From: Onthophagus taurus
Taxonomy: Eukaryota > Arthropoda > Insecta > Coleoptera > Scarabaeidae
Reading direction: 5' to 3'
Length of the DNA: 64,000 nt
NCBI RefSeq assembly: GCF_036711975.1
Contig: NC_091972.1
Location: 10,669,001-10,733,000, forward strand
Below, piece by piece: positions 48,770-60,471 of this stretch (within the stretch, counting starts at the first letter, position 1; the number at the start of each line of letters is the position of its first letter). Below the pieces are notes generated by a model. The model saw only the letters and a list, made by a program, of their open reading frames with translations. It made no database searches and had not been told where the DNA came from. A program made the translations under genes and the position numbers.

Positions 48770-49035
48770 AATCTCTCTTATAGCAGGGTCTGTTTTGCTC
48801 CATTCATGTCTTATGCTCGTTTTCAACTCATTTCAATATATCATTGGGTGTTCTTAAATTTGTTTCATCCCATATTTGATGGGATTGAGTCCTGGTGACT
48901 AGGGTTCTGTAATTGATGGGAAACATATTATAACAGCCACAAGCAATCAATTTCTGCGGATCCAACCTTGTTGGAACATAAATGTTCTAACTATCCCAAC
49001 ATTTCTAAGGCTTTCCAATAACCGTGCTGAAAGTT
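48770..49035 (-). mobile_element. Tc1-like transposase relic (C-terminal region)
   Basis: The minus strand reads a decayed VFQQ-like FQQGWI, then SPGLNPIKYGMKQI, the remains of the F-Q-Q-D-N and S-P-D-L-N-P-I-E-x-x-W-x-x-L blocks of Tc1 transposases. It continues in the longer copy at 54.9-55.3 kb. Confidence 0.65.
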
Positions 49036-49188
49036 AAGGCCCTTCAATTTAGAGATTGATATCTTCGTAACCGCTCGATGAAAAAAATCGAAAGGATGGT
49101 GCTGGTGAAAACACAACGTGTGATGTAATTTCCCAATTAATTTAAATAATGACCAAAGTATAATTTATTTCAAAAGATTTTTTATATT

Positions 49189-49659
49189 TTAACCATACAC
49201 TTGCCCTCCTTTTAATGCGTTTTCATATTGGTCTGTTCCATGCTTTGCTGAAATTAATGTTATAATATTAATGCACAACACAACATGACCTTTTATCAAA
49301 AATGGTTTATACCTGAAGCATTCATCACACTAATAGCATCATGACCTGGATAGTTCCAACAAAATTGAGCGAATCTTTTTATATCCTTAATGGTTGCTGT
49401 GCATTAAAAAAAATTTTGAAACTATGAATGAGTGAAATTAAAACCATTGTAACCCTCTAAAAAAATAAATAAATATGTTAAAGGATATGATATCAAACAT
49501 TTATTATGTTCTCTACATACAATGAAAATTTGGTGATTGAATTTTATTGAACCCAACGTTACAAGACAAGTTTGAATTAATACGAATATGAACATCGTTT
49601 TGAACTTTATCACATCTTATTATCGATAACAGAAAGAAAACCAAACTGTAACGAATCAT
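49189..49659 (-). pseudogene. Type A copy 2, broken
   Basis: Exon 1 (from 49659) keeps the signal peptide and family pattern, but an insertion after FHCM brings a TAG and the splice donor catGGTAAATG has become cataataaatg. Exon 2 has THS followed by TAG where Trp is expected. Exon 3 (KHGTDQYENALKGGQVYG) is still readable. The same lesions occur in the second unit, so decay came before duplication. Confidence 0.8.
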
Positions 49660-49865
49660 TTTAAAGACTAAGCAAAACTTGACTAAATGATACTTTTTAT
49701 AACCTCTGTTAAATGTGTCAAGGTTTATAAAAAAAATTAATAATTTTTTTTTTATCACCATTTTAAATTTAAAAGATTACAGTTATTTCAATTAAATACG
49801 TTCTCATATGTTATAAGATTTTATTTCATAGTCTTTATTGGGTTACTTTTACAAGGTACAGCCAT

Positions 49866-50085
49866 CAGGTAAATAATTTCATGCGAAATCTTCTTGTTAC
49901 AAAACTCTGGTTGACATTAAATCTTGAATCAATATGTACTGAAATGTTCATGATGTAGTGGTTGGAATATATTCTTAAAATAATCTTACCATTCACAGTA
50001 ATGATGTGGATTAACAATATTGGTGACAATTTTCGTAAATCCTTTACACATGATGCAGCAAGAAATACAAACTATAACGCAATAT
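49866..50085 (-). pseudogene. Type C relic 2
   Basis: Decayed copy of the type C gene; same lost start and scrambled exon 2 as relic 1. Confidence 0.6.
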
Positions 50086-50303
50086 TTTAACAACTAACAA
50101 TAAAATAGTAAAGTAATCAACAATTTTTACGTTAAAGAAATTATTACGTACTACGTTAGTGTAAGTGCAATTTTATTTTATAGTTTGTATATTAATTAAA
50201 TATGTCACCAGATTTTAGAGGTTCACCGCTACGCTGATTATTACCATACATAGCTAAAATATTATAGAAAAATATATCACTCAGTATAACTTTGTAAATT
50301 TTT

Positions 50304-51294
50304 TTAATTACAAGGAGTAATGACTCCATTATATCCTCCAGCTGAACCATAAAAATATCTATTACGACAAAATATGTTTAGCTTTTTTATATTTTCTATT
50401 GTAGCAACACATTTCCGGTTGTTTTCAATAAACCAAGAATGAGTAGAATTAAACTTCGAGCTGATGTCATGATCTGAATTCAAACATATTAATAAAAATT
50501 AAAAGTTATATAATGTATACGAAGTGAGACAGAAAGAATGGAAAATTTCAGAACTGACTCGAAATACGGTAATTTAATCTGTAGCCTTCTTTACATCTTG
50601 CTGATTTGTAAGTAAGTAAAAAAGTGGTAGTCTGCTAAACTCTTCCTTATTCGTGCATGTATCCAGACATTAAATTTTATCATCTTTATGAACAAATGTA
50701 ATCTGGTGACTACGGAGGGTACTGTAATTAGATGGGGAACATAATATAACAGCCATAAGCGATCAATTTCTAATTTTCTAGCAACATTTCTAACGCTTGC
50801 AAATAAACAGTTTTGTAAAACATCAAGATAATATTCTTTAATCTTTATACCACCTATAAACACCATGTTTCCTGCACCAGCAGATGACATATACCATCAA
50901 CAACATAACGCTGCTACCTCCGTATTATACTGTTGGATACAAATTTTCTTTTTTGACGGCTTCATTACGTTTTCGCCAAACGCGGTTTATACTTAAAGTT
51001 GTCAACAAAAATAACTTATATTAGCTTTGAGCAGATTTACATTTGTCCAAAAGATGCAGGCAGGTCACCTGTTTAAAAAACAAGCAGGAAAAGTTCTGGA
51101 AGTTCTTCCATTTTTTTCTTCTCATTCTATATAATATTACCGTTCTTATCACAACAGAAAATAGGGGATTCACGATCTTTTTGGCCCAAAAAGCAACTTG
51201 TTTCAGAATCAATCTCTATTTGTATATATTCTTGCAAAGACGTTAAAGTTATTAACGCTGGAAAAATGCACAAGAAGAAACCGTACTGAATCAT
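50304..51294 (-). CDS. Small secreted four-cysteine protein, type B (B2)
   Basis: Exons 51294-51141 (51 codons plus 1 base) and 50473-50304, phase-1 intron of 667 bp; 107 aa. Signal peptide MIQYGFFLCIFPALITLTS. Core cysteines 34, 48, 73, 87 (spacing 13-24-13), plus Cys47 and Cys106. The mature part starts about QEYIQIEIDSETSCFLGQKD, and the motif is KFNSTHSWFIENNRKCVATI. Tail GYNGVITPCN. The intron holds a Tc1 transposase relic, which explains its length. Product unknown; extracellular by signal peptide. The copy B2' in unit 2 is almost identical. Confidence 0.72.
50690..51000 (-). mobile_element. Tc1-like transposase relic inside the B2 intron
   Basis: Readable pieces: VWRKRNEAVKKENLYPTV, then MSSAGAGNMVFIGGIKIKEY and YLDVLQNCLF. 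This is the Tc1 order V-W-R-K-x-x-x-A-x-x-x-x-N-L-x-P-T-V ... G-x-M-S-x-x-G-V-G-N-L-x-F-I. An open frame of 99 codons at 50591-50890 comes from this relic and is not a separate gene. Confidence 0.75.
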
Positions 51295-51571
51295 TGTAAC
51301 AACTAATTATAAGAAGATGAAAATCCTGCTTTTCAAAGAAGATTTTCAAGGCAGTCTGGTTAATTTTGATATTTAATCATCTTGTTATTGAGTAATTTAT
51401 AAAAATTATACTATATTTATTTGCATACCGATTTACATATTTCTTTGTTTTTACCTGTTATCTGTGTCAAGGCTCTTCCATTTAGAGGATCTTCGTAATC
51501 ATGTGATGCAATTTCCCAATTTTATTAAATAATGACCAAAATATAATTTATTTCAAACAATTTTTCAATTT

Positions 51572-51910
51572 TTAACCGTACACTTGTCCTTCTTTTAATC
51601 CGTTTCCATATTGATCTGTTCCATCCTATTAATGCACAACAAAACATGACCTTTTATCAAAAATGGTTCATACCTGGAGCATTCATCACACTCACACCAA
51701 CATGACCTGGATACTTCCAACAAAATTGAGCGAATCTTTTTATATCCTTAATGGTTGCTGCTGAAATTTTTTTTTAATAAACCAAGAATGAGTGGAATTA
51801 AAACCGGTGTAACAATACAAGTTTGAATTAATACGAATATGAACATCGTTTTGAACTTTATCACATCTTATTATCGATAACAGCAAGAAAACCAAACTGT
51901 AACGAATCAT
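51572..51910 (-). pseudogene. Type A copy 3, exons fused by deletion, frameshifted
   Basis: Exon 1 runs without an intron straight into exon 2 (NSNLYC then YTGFNSTHSWF), which removes the second core cysteine. The frame then slips in an A-run and stops. The remaining exon 2 and exon 3 (GTDQYGNGLKEGQVYG) are readable only in another frame. Confidence 0.75.
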
Positions 51911-52109
51911 TTTAAAGACTAAGCAACACTTGACTAAATGATACTTTTTATAACGTCTTTAAACGTGTCAAGGTTTATAAAAAAAATTTATTTTATATTA
52001 GCATTTTAAATTTAAAAGATTACAGTTATTTCAATTAAATACGTTCTCAGGTGTTATAAGCTTTTATTTCATAATCTTTATTGGGTTACTTCTACAAGGT
52101 ACAGACATC

Positions 52110-52187
52110 AGGTGAATAATTTCGCGCGAAATCTTCTTGATACCAAACTTTGCGTAGTTTCTTATACTTGTAAAGGAGAACAAGAAT
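52110..52187 (-). pseudogene. Type C relic, short remnant
   Basis: Only the end of a type C-like exon 2 is left. The sequence jumps at about 52187 into the region that in unit 2 lies about 1.3 kb further on, which marks a deletion here or an insertion there. Confidence 0.5.
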
Positions 52188-52330
52188 GAAAGTGCAATTT
52201 TATTTTATAGTTTGTATATTAATGAAATACGTCACCAGATTTTATAGGTTCACCGGTTCGCTGATTATTACCATTCATAGCTAAAATGTTATGGAAAAAC
52301 ATATCATTCAGTATAACTTTGTAAATTTTT

Positions 52331-53011
52331 TTAATTACATGCTGTAATGACTCCATTATATCCGAAACCTGAACCATAGTATTGTTTTTTACGACAAAAT
52401 ATATTTAACTTTTTTATATTTTCTATTGCAGCAACACATTTCTGGTTGTTTTCAATAAACCAAGAATGAGTAGAATTAAACTTCGAGCTGTTGTCACGAT
52501 CTTAATTCAAACATATTAATAAAAATTAAATATTATATGGAATGAGACAGAAAGAATGGAAAATTTCAGAACTGACTCGAAATACGATAATTTAATCCTG
52601 CAGCCTTCTATACATCTTGCTGGTTGTAAGTAAGTAAGTAATAGTCTTCTAAACCCTTCCTTATTCATGCATGTATCCAGCAGATGCACTACTTCAACAA
52701 AGTCTCCATAAACATTCAATTTTATAATCTTTATGAACAAATGCAAGAAGATAATGCAGCAAGGTGTTTTTGAAATTGTATATAAATATCGAAAAACAAA
52801 ATTTATTTAGTTCTAGAAGTTCTTCCATTCTTTTCTGCTCATTCTATATAGTATTACCGTTCTTATCACAACAGAAACTAAGGGATTCACGATCTTTTTG
52901 GCCCAAAAGGCAACTTGTTTGAAAATCAATCTCTATTTGTATATACTCTTGCAAAGACGTTAAAGTTATTAACGCTGGCAAAATGCACAAGAAGAAACCG
53001 TACTGAATCAT
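52331..53011 (-). CDS. Small secreted four-cysteine protein, type B (B3)
   Basis: Exons 53011-52858 and 52500-52331, phase-1 intron 357 bp; 107 aa. Signal peptide MIQYGFFLCILPALITLTS; exon 1 ends RESLSFCCDKN, where B2 has RESPIFCCDKN. Exon 2 is DRDNSSKFNSTHSWFIENNQ then KCVAAIENI; tail GYNGVITACN. The acceptor is AAG where B2 has CAG, usable but weaker. The intron lacks the Tc1 relic seen in B1/B2, so B3 branched off before that insertion or lost it. Confidence 0.7.
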
Positions 53012-53597
53012 TGTAACAACTAATTATAAGAAGATGCGTCATTGTTTTTTGTGTTTAAAACCACAACGCAAATGATGAGATTTTAGATCATGTATTAGTA
53101 TTATAAAGATAGATCCTTATAATTGTTGCATTTATTGATTCCCATGCTATGCATGAGAATATATAAAACCTGATTGGCTCTTTTCTCCTTTGGAACACCA
53201 CTGTAGAAATGATCGTAAATTCTCCAATTTCCCTTTATCCCTTTTATGTAATTTTTCGATTTTTTGTTATAATAAAAAAAATGTAAGTTCATGGATTTCT
53301 ACGAGGTTCAAAAAAAAAGAAGCTGTTTGTGATATAAAAATAGGCTATTTTATTTATATTTTGTATTCTGGCAAGTGGCAATACATTTTAAATTATGTTC
53401 TCTGTACTAAGATTAATTCCTAAAACAAAATTGGCGAAATAATAAAAAACATGATATGTACGATGTGTACATACATAGGGGTTAATTATTAAATGTGTCA
53501 CAAGATTTAAGAGGTTGTCCAGTTTGTCGATTATTACCATTTTTAACTAAAATATTATAAAAAACAGATTATTCAGAAAAACTTTGTTATTTTGTTT

Positions 53598-53729
53598 TTA
53601 ATTACAAGGAGTAACTACGTTATTAAATGCTCCAGATGAACTATAAAAACTATTATAACGACAAATGGTTTCAACTTTATCACATCTTATTACCAATAAC
53701 AGCAAGAAAACCAAACTGTACCGAATCAT
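53598..53729 (-). CDS. 43-aa chimeric secreted peptide at the duplication junction
   Basis: A single uninterrupted exon. Type A signal peptide and first mature residues (MIRYSLVFLLLLVIRCDKVE) are followed directly by a type B exon-2 tail (TICRYNSFYSSSGAFNNVVT then PCN). The join is in frame and falls on the boundary between the 6.15-kb units. The type A TATA box (53763-53771) and CCTTGACAC motif (53779-53787) are intact upstream, so it should be transcribed. The mature peptide would be about 27 aa with two cysteines. It is either a new micro-gene or an in-frame accident. Confidence 0.5.
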   Translation of the reverse strand: MIRYSLVFLLLLVIRCDKVETICRYNSFYSSSGAFNNVVTPCN

Positions 53730-53929
53730 TTTAAAGACTAAGCAACACTTGACTAAATGACACTTTTTATAACCTCAGGTGTCAAGGTTTATAAAAAAAT
53801 TAATAAAATTTTTTTCATTAGCATTTTAAATTTAAAAGATTCCAGTTATTTTAATTAAATACGTTCTCAGATGTTATAAGATTTTATTTCGTAGTCTTTA
53901 TTGGGTTATTGTTACAAGGTACAGACATC

Positions 53930-54150
53930 AGGTGAATAATTTCACGCGAAATCTTCTTGATACAAAACTCTGGTTGACATTAAATCTTGAATCAATATGT
54001 ACTCAAATGTTAATGATGTAGTGGTTAGAATATATTCTTAAAATAATCTTACCATTCCCAGTAGTGATGTGAATTAACAATATTGGTAACAATTTTCGTA
54101 AATTAGTTACACATTATGCAGCAAGAAATACAAACTATAATGCAATAATT
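53930..54150 (-). pseudogene. Type C relic 3
   Basis: Unit-2 counterpart of relic 1, with the same loss of start codon. Confidence 0.6.
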
Positions 54151-54360
54151 TAACAACTAACAATAAAATAATAATCAAGTAATCAACAATTTTCACGTTA
54201 AAGAAATTAGTACGTACTAAGTCAGTATAAGTGCAATTTTATTTTATAGTTTGTATATTAATTAAATACGTCACCAGTTTTTACACGTTCACCGTTTCGC
54301 TGATTACTAGCTGAAATATTATGGAAAAACATATTATTCAGCATAACTTTGTAAATTTTT

Positions 54361-54515
54361 TTAATTACAAGCATTAACGACTCCAGCTGAACCATAAGAA
54401 TTTCCATTAATATAATAAGTGTTCTCTTTTACATTTTCTATTGTAGCAACACATTTCCGGTTGTTTTCAATAAACCAAGAATGAGTAGAATTAAACTTCG
54501 AGCTGATGTCATGAT
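54361..54515 (-). pseudogene. Orphan type B second exon (copy 2)
   Basis: Counterpart of 48213-48367, open frame and acceptor kept, still no exon 1 attached. One expected difference is STGVVNACN reading SAGVVNACN here. Confidence 0.65.
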
Positions 54516-54929
54516 CTGAATTCAAACATATTAATAAAAATTTAAAGTTATATAATGTATACGGAGTGAGAAAGAGAGAATGGAAAATTTCAGAACTGAC
54601 TCGAAATACGATAATTTAATGCTACAGCCTTCTATACATCTTGCTGATTTGTAGATCGAGAGACCTTTGCGGACGTGATCGTTAACCTTCGATAGCGGAG
54701 ATGGCACAAATAGAAGAAGAAATGGCAGTTTTTTAAATCTTTCTTTATTCGTGCATGTATCCAGCAGATGCACTACTTCAACAAAGTCTCAGTAAACATT
54801 CAATTTTATAATTTTTATGAAAAAATGCAAGAAGATACAGCTCCAAGGCGATGAAAAACTTGTATAAATTGTGTTTTTGAAATATATAAATATCGAAAAA
54901 AAGTTTTATTTATAAAAAGTCTCTCTTAT

Positions 54930-55270
54930 AGCAGGATCTGTTTTGCTCCATTCATGTCTTATGCTCGTTTTCAACTCATTTCAATATATCATGGGGTGTT
55001 CTTAAATTTGTTTCATCCTATATTCGATGGGATTGAGTCCTGGTGACTAGGGTTCTGTAATTGATGGGAAACATATTATAACAGCCACAAGCAATCAATT
55101 TCTGCGGATCCAATCTTGTTGGAACATAAATGTTCTAACAATCCCAACATTTCTAAGGCTTTCCAATAAACAGTTTTGTAAAATATCAAGATAATATTCT
55201 TTAATCATTATACCACCTATAAACACCATATTTCCTGCACCAACAGATGACATATACCATCAACCGAATA
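54930..55270 (-). mobile_element. Tc1-like transposase relic, longer copy
   Basis: Contains both the GAGN-x-VFIGGIMIKEY and FQQDW-type pieces in one run, then the N-P-I-E region. In unit 1 the upstream half has been replaced, so this copy preserves the older state. Confidence 0.7.
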
Positions 55271-55357
55271 ACGTGTGAAACACAACGTGTGATGTAATTT
55301 CCTAATTTATTTAAATAATGACCAAAATATAATTTATTTCAAAAGATTTTTCATATT

Positions 55358-55828
55358 TTAACCATACACTTGCCCTCCTTTTAATGCATTTTCATATTGA
55401 TCTGGTCCATGCCTTGCTGAAATTAATGTTATAATATTAATGCACAACACAACATGACCTTTTATCAAAAATGGTTTATACCTGGAGCATTCATCACACT
55501 AATAGCATCATGACCTGGATAGTTCCAACAAAATTGAGCGAATCTTTTTATATCCTTAATGGTTGCTGTGCATTAAAAAATTTTTTGAAACTATGAATGA
55601 ATGGAATTAAAACCATTGTAACCCTCTAAAAAAATAAATAAATATGTTAAAGGATATGATATCAAACATTTATTATGTTCTCTACATACAATGAAAATTT
55701 GGTGATTGAATTTTATTGAACCCAACGTTACAAGACAAGTTTGAATTAATACGAATATGAACATCGTTTTGAACTTTATCACATCTTATTATCCATAACA
55801 GAAAGAAAACCAAACTGTAACGAATCAT
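55358..55828 (-). pseudogene. Type A copy 2 in unit 2, broken
   Basis: The same stop, the same lost donor and the same THS-stop as in 49189-49659. Confidence 0.8.
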
Positions 55829-56034
55829 TTTAAAGACTAAGCAAAACTTGACTAAATGATACTTTTTATAACCTCTGTTAAATGTGTCAAGGTTTATAAA
55901 AAAAATTAATAATTTTTTTTTCATCACCATTTTAAATTTAAAAGATTACAGTTATTTCAATTAAATACGTTCTCATATGTTATAAGATTTTATTTCATAG
56001 TCTTTATTGGGTTACTTTTACAAGGTACAGCCAT

Positions 56035-56260
56035 CAGGTAAATAATTTCATGCGAAATCTTCTTGATACAAAACTCTGGTTGACATTAAATCTTGAATCA
56101 ATATGTACTGAAATGTTAATGATGTAGTGGTTGGAATATATTCTTAAAATAATCTTACCATTCACAGTAATGATGTGGATTAACAATATTGGTAACAATT
56201 TTCGTAAATCCTTTACACATGATGCAGCAAGAAATACAAACTATAACGCAATATTTTAAC
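56035..56260 (-). pseudogene. Type C relic 4
   Basis: Unit-2 counterpart of relic 2. Confidence 0.6.
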
Positions 56261-56472
56261 AACTAACAATAAAATAGTAAAGTAATCAATAATTTTGACG
56301 TTAAAGAAATTATTACGTACTACGTTAGTGTAAGTGCAATTTTATTTTATAGTTTGTATATTAATTAAATATGTCACCAGATTTTAGAGGTTCACCGCTT
56401 CGCTGATTATTACCATACATAGCTAAAATATTATAGAAAAATATATCACTCAGTATAACTTTGTAAATTTTT

Positions 56473-57462
56473 TTAATTACAAGGAGTAATGACTCCATTA
56501 TAACCTCCAGCTGAACCATAAAAATATCTATTACGACAAAATATGTTCAGCTTTTTTATATTTTCTATTGTAGCAACACATTTCCGGTTGTTTTCAATAA
56601 ACCAAGAATGAGTAGAATTAAACTTCGAGCTGATGTCATGATCTGAATTCAAACATATTAATAAAAATTAAAAATTATATAATGTGTACGAAGTGAGACA
56701 GAAAGAATGGAAAATTTCAGAACTGACTCGAAATACGGTAATTTAATCTGTAGCCTTCTTTACATCTTGCTGATTTGTAAGTAAGTAAAAAAGTGGTAGT
56801 CTGCTAAACTCTTCCTTATTCGTGCATGTATCCAGACATTAAATTTTATCATCTTTATGAACAAATGTAATCTGGTGACTACGGAGGGTACTGTAATTAG
56901 ATGGGGAACATAATATAACAGCCATAAGCGATCAATTTCTAATTTTCTAGCAACATTTCTAACGCTTGCAAATAAACAGTTTTGTAAAACATCAAGATAA
57001 TATTCTTTAATCTTTATACCACCTATAAACTCCATGTTTCCTGCACCAGCAGATGACATATACCATCAACAACATAACGCTGCTACCTCCGTATTATACT
57101 GTTGGATACAAATTTTCTTTTTTGAAGGCTTCATTACGTTTTCGCCAAACGCGGTTTATACTTAAAGTTGTCAACAAAAATAACTTATATTAGCTTTGAG
57201 CAGATTTACATTTGCCCAAAAGATGCAGGCAGTTCACCTGTTTGAAAATCATGCAGGAAAAGTTCTGGAAGTTCTTCAATTTTTTTCTACTATTCTATAT
57301 AATATTACCGTTCTTATCACAACAGAAAATAGGGGATTCACGATCTTTTTGACCCAAAAAACAAGTTATTTCAGAATCAATCTCTATTTGTATATATTCT
57401 TGCAAAGACGTTAAAGTTATTAACGCTGGAAAAATGCACAAGAAGAAACCGTACTGAATCAT
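56473..57462 (-). CDS. Small secreted four-cysteine protein, type B (B2', unit-2 copy)
   Basis: Exons 57462-57309 and 56642-56473, phase-1 intron 666 bp with the Tc1 relic; 107 aa. It differs from B2 by very few residues (DSEITCFLGQKD against DSETSCFLGQKD). All splice sites, cysteines and the stop are retained, so it is presumably expressed like B2. Confidence 0.72.
56860..57170 (-). mobile_element. Tc1-like transposase relic inside the B2' intron
   Basis: Unit-2 counterpart of 50690-51000, still with the misleading 99-codon open frame (56760-57059). Confidence 0.75.
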
Positions 57463-57737
57463 TGTAACAACTAATTATAAGAAGATGAGAATCCTGCTTT
57501 TCAAAGAAAATTTTCAAGGCAGTCTGGTTAATTTTGATATTTAATCATCTTGTTATTGAGTAATTTATAAAAATTATACTATATTTATTTGCGTATCGAT
57601 TTACATATTTCTTTGTTTTTACCTGCTATCTGTGTCAAGGCTCTTCCATTTAGAGGATCTTCGTAATCATGTGATGCAATTTCCCAATTTTATTAAATAT
57701 GACGAAAATATAATTTATTTCAAAAAATTTTCAAATT

Positions 57738-58070
57738 TTAACCGTCCTTCTTTAATGCGTTTCCATATTGATCTGTTCCATCCTATTAATGCACAACAAA
57801 ACATGACCTTTTATCAAAAATGGTTCATACCTGGAGCATTCATCACACTAACACCAACATGACGTGGATACTTCCAACAAAATTGAGCGAATCTTTTTAT
57901 ATCCTTAATGGTTGCTGTGCATAAAATTTTTTTTTAATAAACCAGGAATGAGTGGAATTAAAACCGGTGTAACAATACAAGTTTGAATTAATACGAATAT
58001 GAACATCGTTTTGAACTTTATCACATCTTATTATCGATAACAGCAAGAAAACCAAACTGTAACGAATCAT
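57738..58070 (-). pseudogene. Type A copy 3 in unit 2, fused and frameshifted
   Basis: Same exon 1/exon 2 fusion and frame slip as 51572-51910; the tail is further eroded. Confidence 0.75.
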
Positions 58071-58269
58071 TTTAAAGACTAAGCAACACTTGACTAAATG
58101 ATACTTTTTATAACGTCTTTAAACGTGTCAAGGTTTATAAAAAAAATTGATAATTTATTTTATATTAGCATTTTAAATTTAAAAGATTACAGTTATTTCA
58201 ATTAAATACGTTCTCAGGTGTTATAAGCTTTTATTTCATAATCTTTATTGGGTTACTTCTACAAGGTAC

Positions 58270-58545
58270 AGACATCAGGTGAATAATTTCGCGCGAAATC
58301 TTCTTGATACCAAACTTTGCGTAGTTTCTTATACTTGTAAAGGAGAACAAGAATGGGTGACATTAAATCTTGAATTAATATGTACTAAAATGATAGTGAT
58401 ATAGTGGTTAGAATATATTCTTAAAATAACCTTACCATTCCCAGTAGTGATGTGGATTAACAATATTGGTGAAAATTTTCGTAAATTAGTTACACATTAT
58501 GCAGCAAGAAATACAAACTATAATGCAATATTTCAACAACTAACT
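58270..58545 (-). pseudogene. Type C relic 5
   Basis: Decayed type C sequence, ending where a fragment of a type B exon 1 begins. Confidence 0.55.
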
Positions 58546-58622
58546 ATTTCTATATATTCTTGTAAAGATGTTAAAGTTATTAACGCTGGCAAAATGCACA
58601 AGAAGAAACCGTACTGAATCAT
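58545..58622 (-). pseudogene. Truncated type B exon 1
   Basis: Only the signal-peptide part of a type B gene (MIQYGFFLCILPALITLTS) and a few codons after it, joined head-on to type C relic 5. The rest of the gene is absent. Confidence 0.65.
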
Positions 58623-59319
58623 TGTAACAACTAATTATAAGAAGATGAAAATCCTGCTTTTCAAAGATGAGTTTCAAGGCAGTCTGATTAATTTTATTAT
58701 TTAATAATCTTGTTATTGACTAATTTATGAAAATTACACAATTATTTTCACACCGATATACATATTCTTTGTTTTTACCTACTATCCTAGTCAAGGCCCT
58801 TCAAATTAGAGAATCTTCGTAATGACTCGATAAAAAAAATCGAAGAGATGGTGCTGGTGTGTGTTTTAAGTAGACTGGACGTCGCGTCATTGTTTTTTGT
58901 GTTTAAAATCACAACGCAAATGATGAGATTTTTCCTTATAATTATTGCATTTATTGATTCCCATGCTATGCTTGAGAATATATAAAACCTGATTGGCTCT
59001 TTTCTCCTTTGGAACACCACTGTAGAAATGATCGTAAATTCTCCAATTTCCCTTTATCCCTTTTATGTAATTTTTCGATTTTTTGTTATAATAAAAAAAT
59101 GTAAGTTCATGGATTTCTACGAGGTTCAAAAAAAAGCTGTTTGTGATATAAAAATAGGCTATTTTATTTATATTCTTAAGAAGAAAATTAATAATTTTCT
59201 TTTCATTAGCATTTTATATTTAAAGGATTCCAGTTATTTTAATTAAATACGTTCTCAGACGTTATAAGATTTTATTTCATAGTCTTTATTGGGTTATTTT
59301 TACAAAGTACAGTCATCAG

Positions 59320-59595
59320 GTGAATAATTTCGCGCGAAATCTTCTTGATACCAAACTCTGCGTAGTTTCTTATACTTGTAAAGGAGAACAAGAATGGGTG
59401 ATATTAAATCTTGAATCAATATATACTAAAATAATAATGATACAGTGGTTAGAATATATTCTTAAAATAATCTTACTATTCCCAGTAGTGATGTGGATTA
59501 ACAATATTGGTGAAAATTTTCGTAAATTAGTTACACATTATGCAGCAAGAAATACAAACTATAATGCAATATTTCAACAACTAACAATAAAATAA
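59320..59595 (-). pseudogene. Type C relic 6
   Basis: A second local copy of relic 5. Exon 2 reads YIDSRFNITHSC and then stops. A 91-codon plus-strand ORF here is antisense to this relic and not a gene. Confidence 0.6.
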
Positions 59596-59793
59596 TAATC
59601 AATTAATCAACAATTTTCTCGTTAAAGAAATTATTACGTACTAAGTTAGTATAAGTGCAATTTTATTTTATAGTTTGTATATTAATGAAATACGTCACCA
59701 GATTTTATAGGTTCACCGGTTCGCTGATTATTACCATTCATAGCTAAAATGTTATGGAAAAACATATCATTCAGTATAACTTTGTAAATTTTT

Positions 59794-60471
59794 TTAATTA
59801 CATGCTGTAATGACTCCATTATATCCGAAACCTGAACCATAATATTGTTTTTTACGACAAAATATATTTAACTTTTTTATATTTTCTATTGCAGCAACAC
59901 ATTTCTGGTTGTTTTCAATAAACCAAGAATGAGTAGAATTAAACTTCGAGCTGTTGTCACGATCTTAATTCAAACATATTAATAAAAATTAAATATTATA
60001 TGGAATGAGACAGAAAGAATGGAAAATTTCAGAACTGACTCGAAATACGATAATTTAATCCTGCAGCCTTCTATACATCATGCTGGTTGTAAGTAAGTAA
60101 ATAATAGTCTTCTAAACCCTTCCTTATTCATGCATGTATCCAGCAGATGCACTACTTCAACAAAGTCTCCATAAACATTCAATTTTATAATCTTTATGAA
60201 CAAATGCAAGAAGATAATGCAGCAAGGTGTTTTTGAAATATATAAATATCGAAAAACAAAATTTATTTAGTTCTAGAAGTTCTTCCATTCTTTTCTGCTC
60301 ATTCTATATAGTATTACCGTTCTTATCACAACAGAAACTAAGGGATTCACGATCTTTTTGGCCCAAAAGGCAACTTGTTTGAAAATCAATCTCTATTTGT
60401 ATATATTCTTGCAAAGACGTTAAAGTTATTAACGCTGGCAAAATGCACAAGATGAAACCGTACTGAATCAT
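59794..60471 (-). CDS. Small secreted four-cysteine protein, type B (B3', unit-2 copy)
   Basis: Exons 60471-60318 and 59963-59794, phase-1 intron 354 bp; 107 aa. As B3 except for small changes (MIQYGFILCI against MIQYGFFLCI). Splice sites and all core cysteines are kept. Confidence 0.7.

Larger units (their letters stand above)
47530..53677. repeat. 6.15-kb tandem duplication, unit 1
   Basis: Unit 1 recurs from 53678 at an offset of 6148-6170 bp; for example 47581 matches 53729, 48367 matches 54515, 49659 matches 55828 and 51294 matches 57462. Identity is high in exons and spacers alike. The junction at about 53670-53680 joins a type B exon-2 tail to a type A exon 1. Confidence 0.9.

Noticed and set aside
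50591-50890. 99-codon ORF, nearly identical at 56760-57059
   Set aside because: It translates part of a Tc1 transposase relic (GAGN...VFIGGI) in the intron of B2/B2'; conservation is due to the duplication.
53101-53292. 63-codon ORF present three times (also 60799-60990 and 58887-59129)
   Set aside because: Lysine- and tyrosine-rich translation of AT-rich spacer without signal peptide or family motif; repeated only because the spacer is duplicated.
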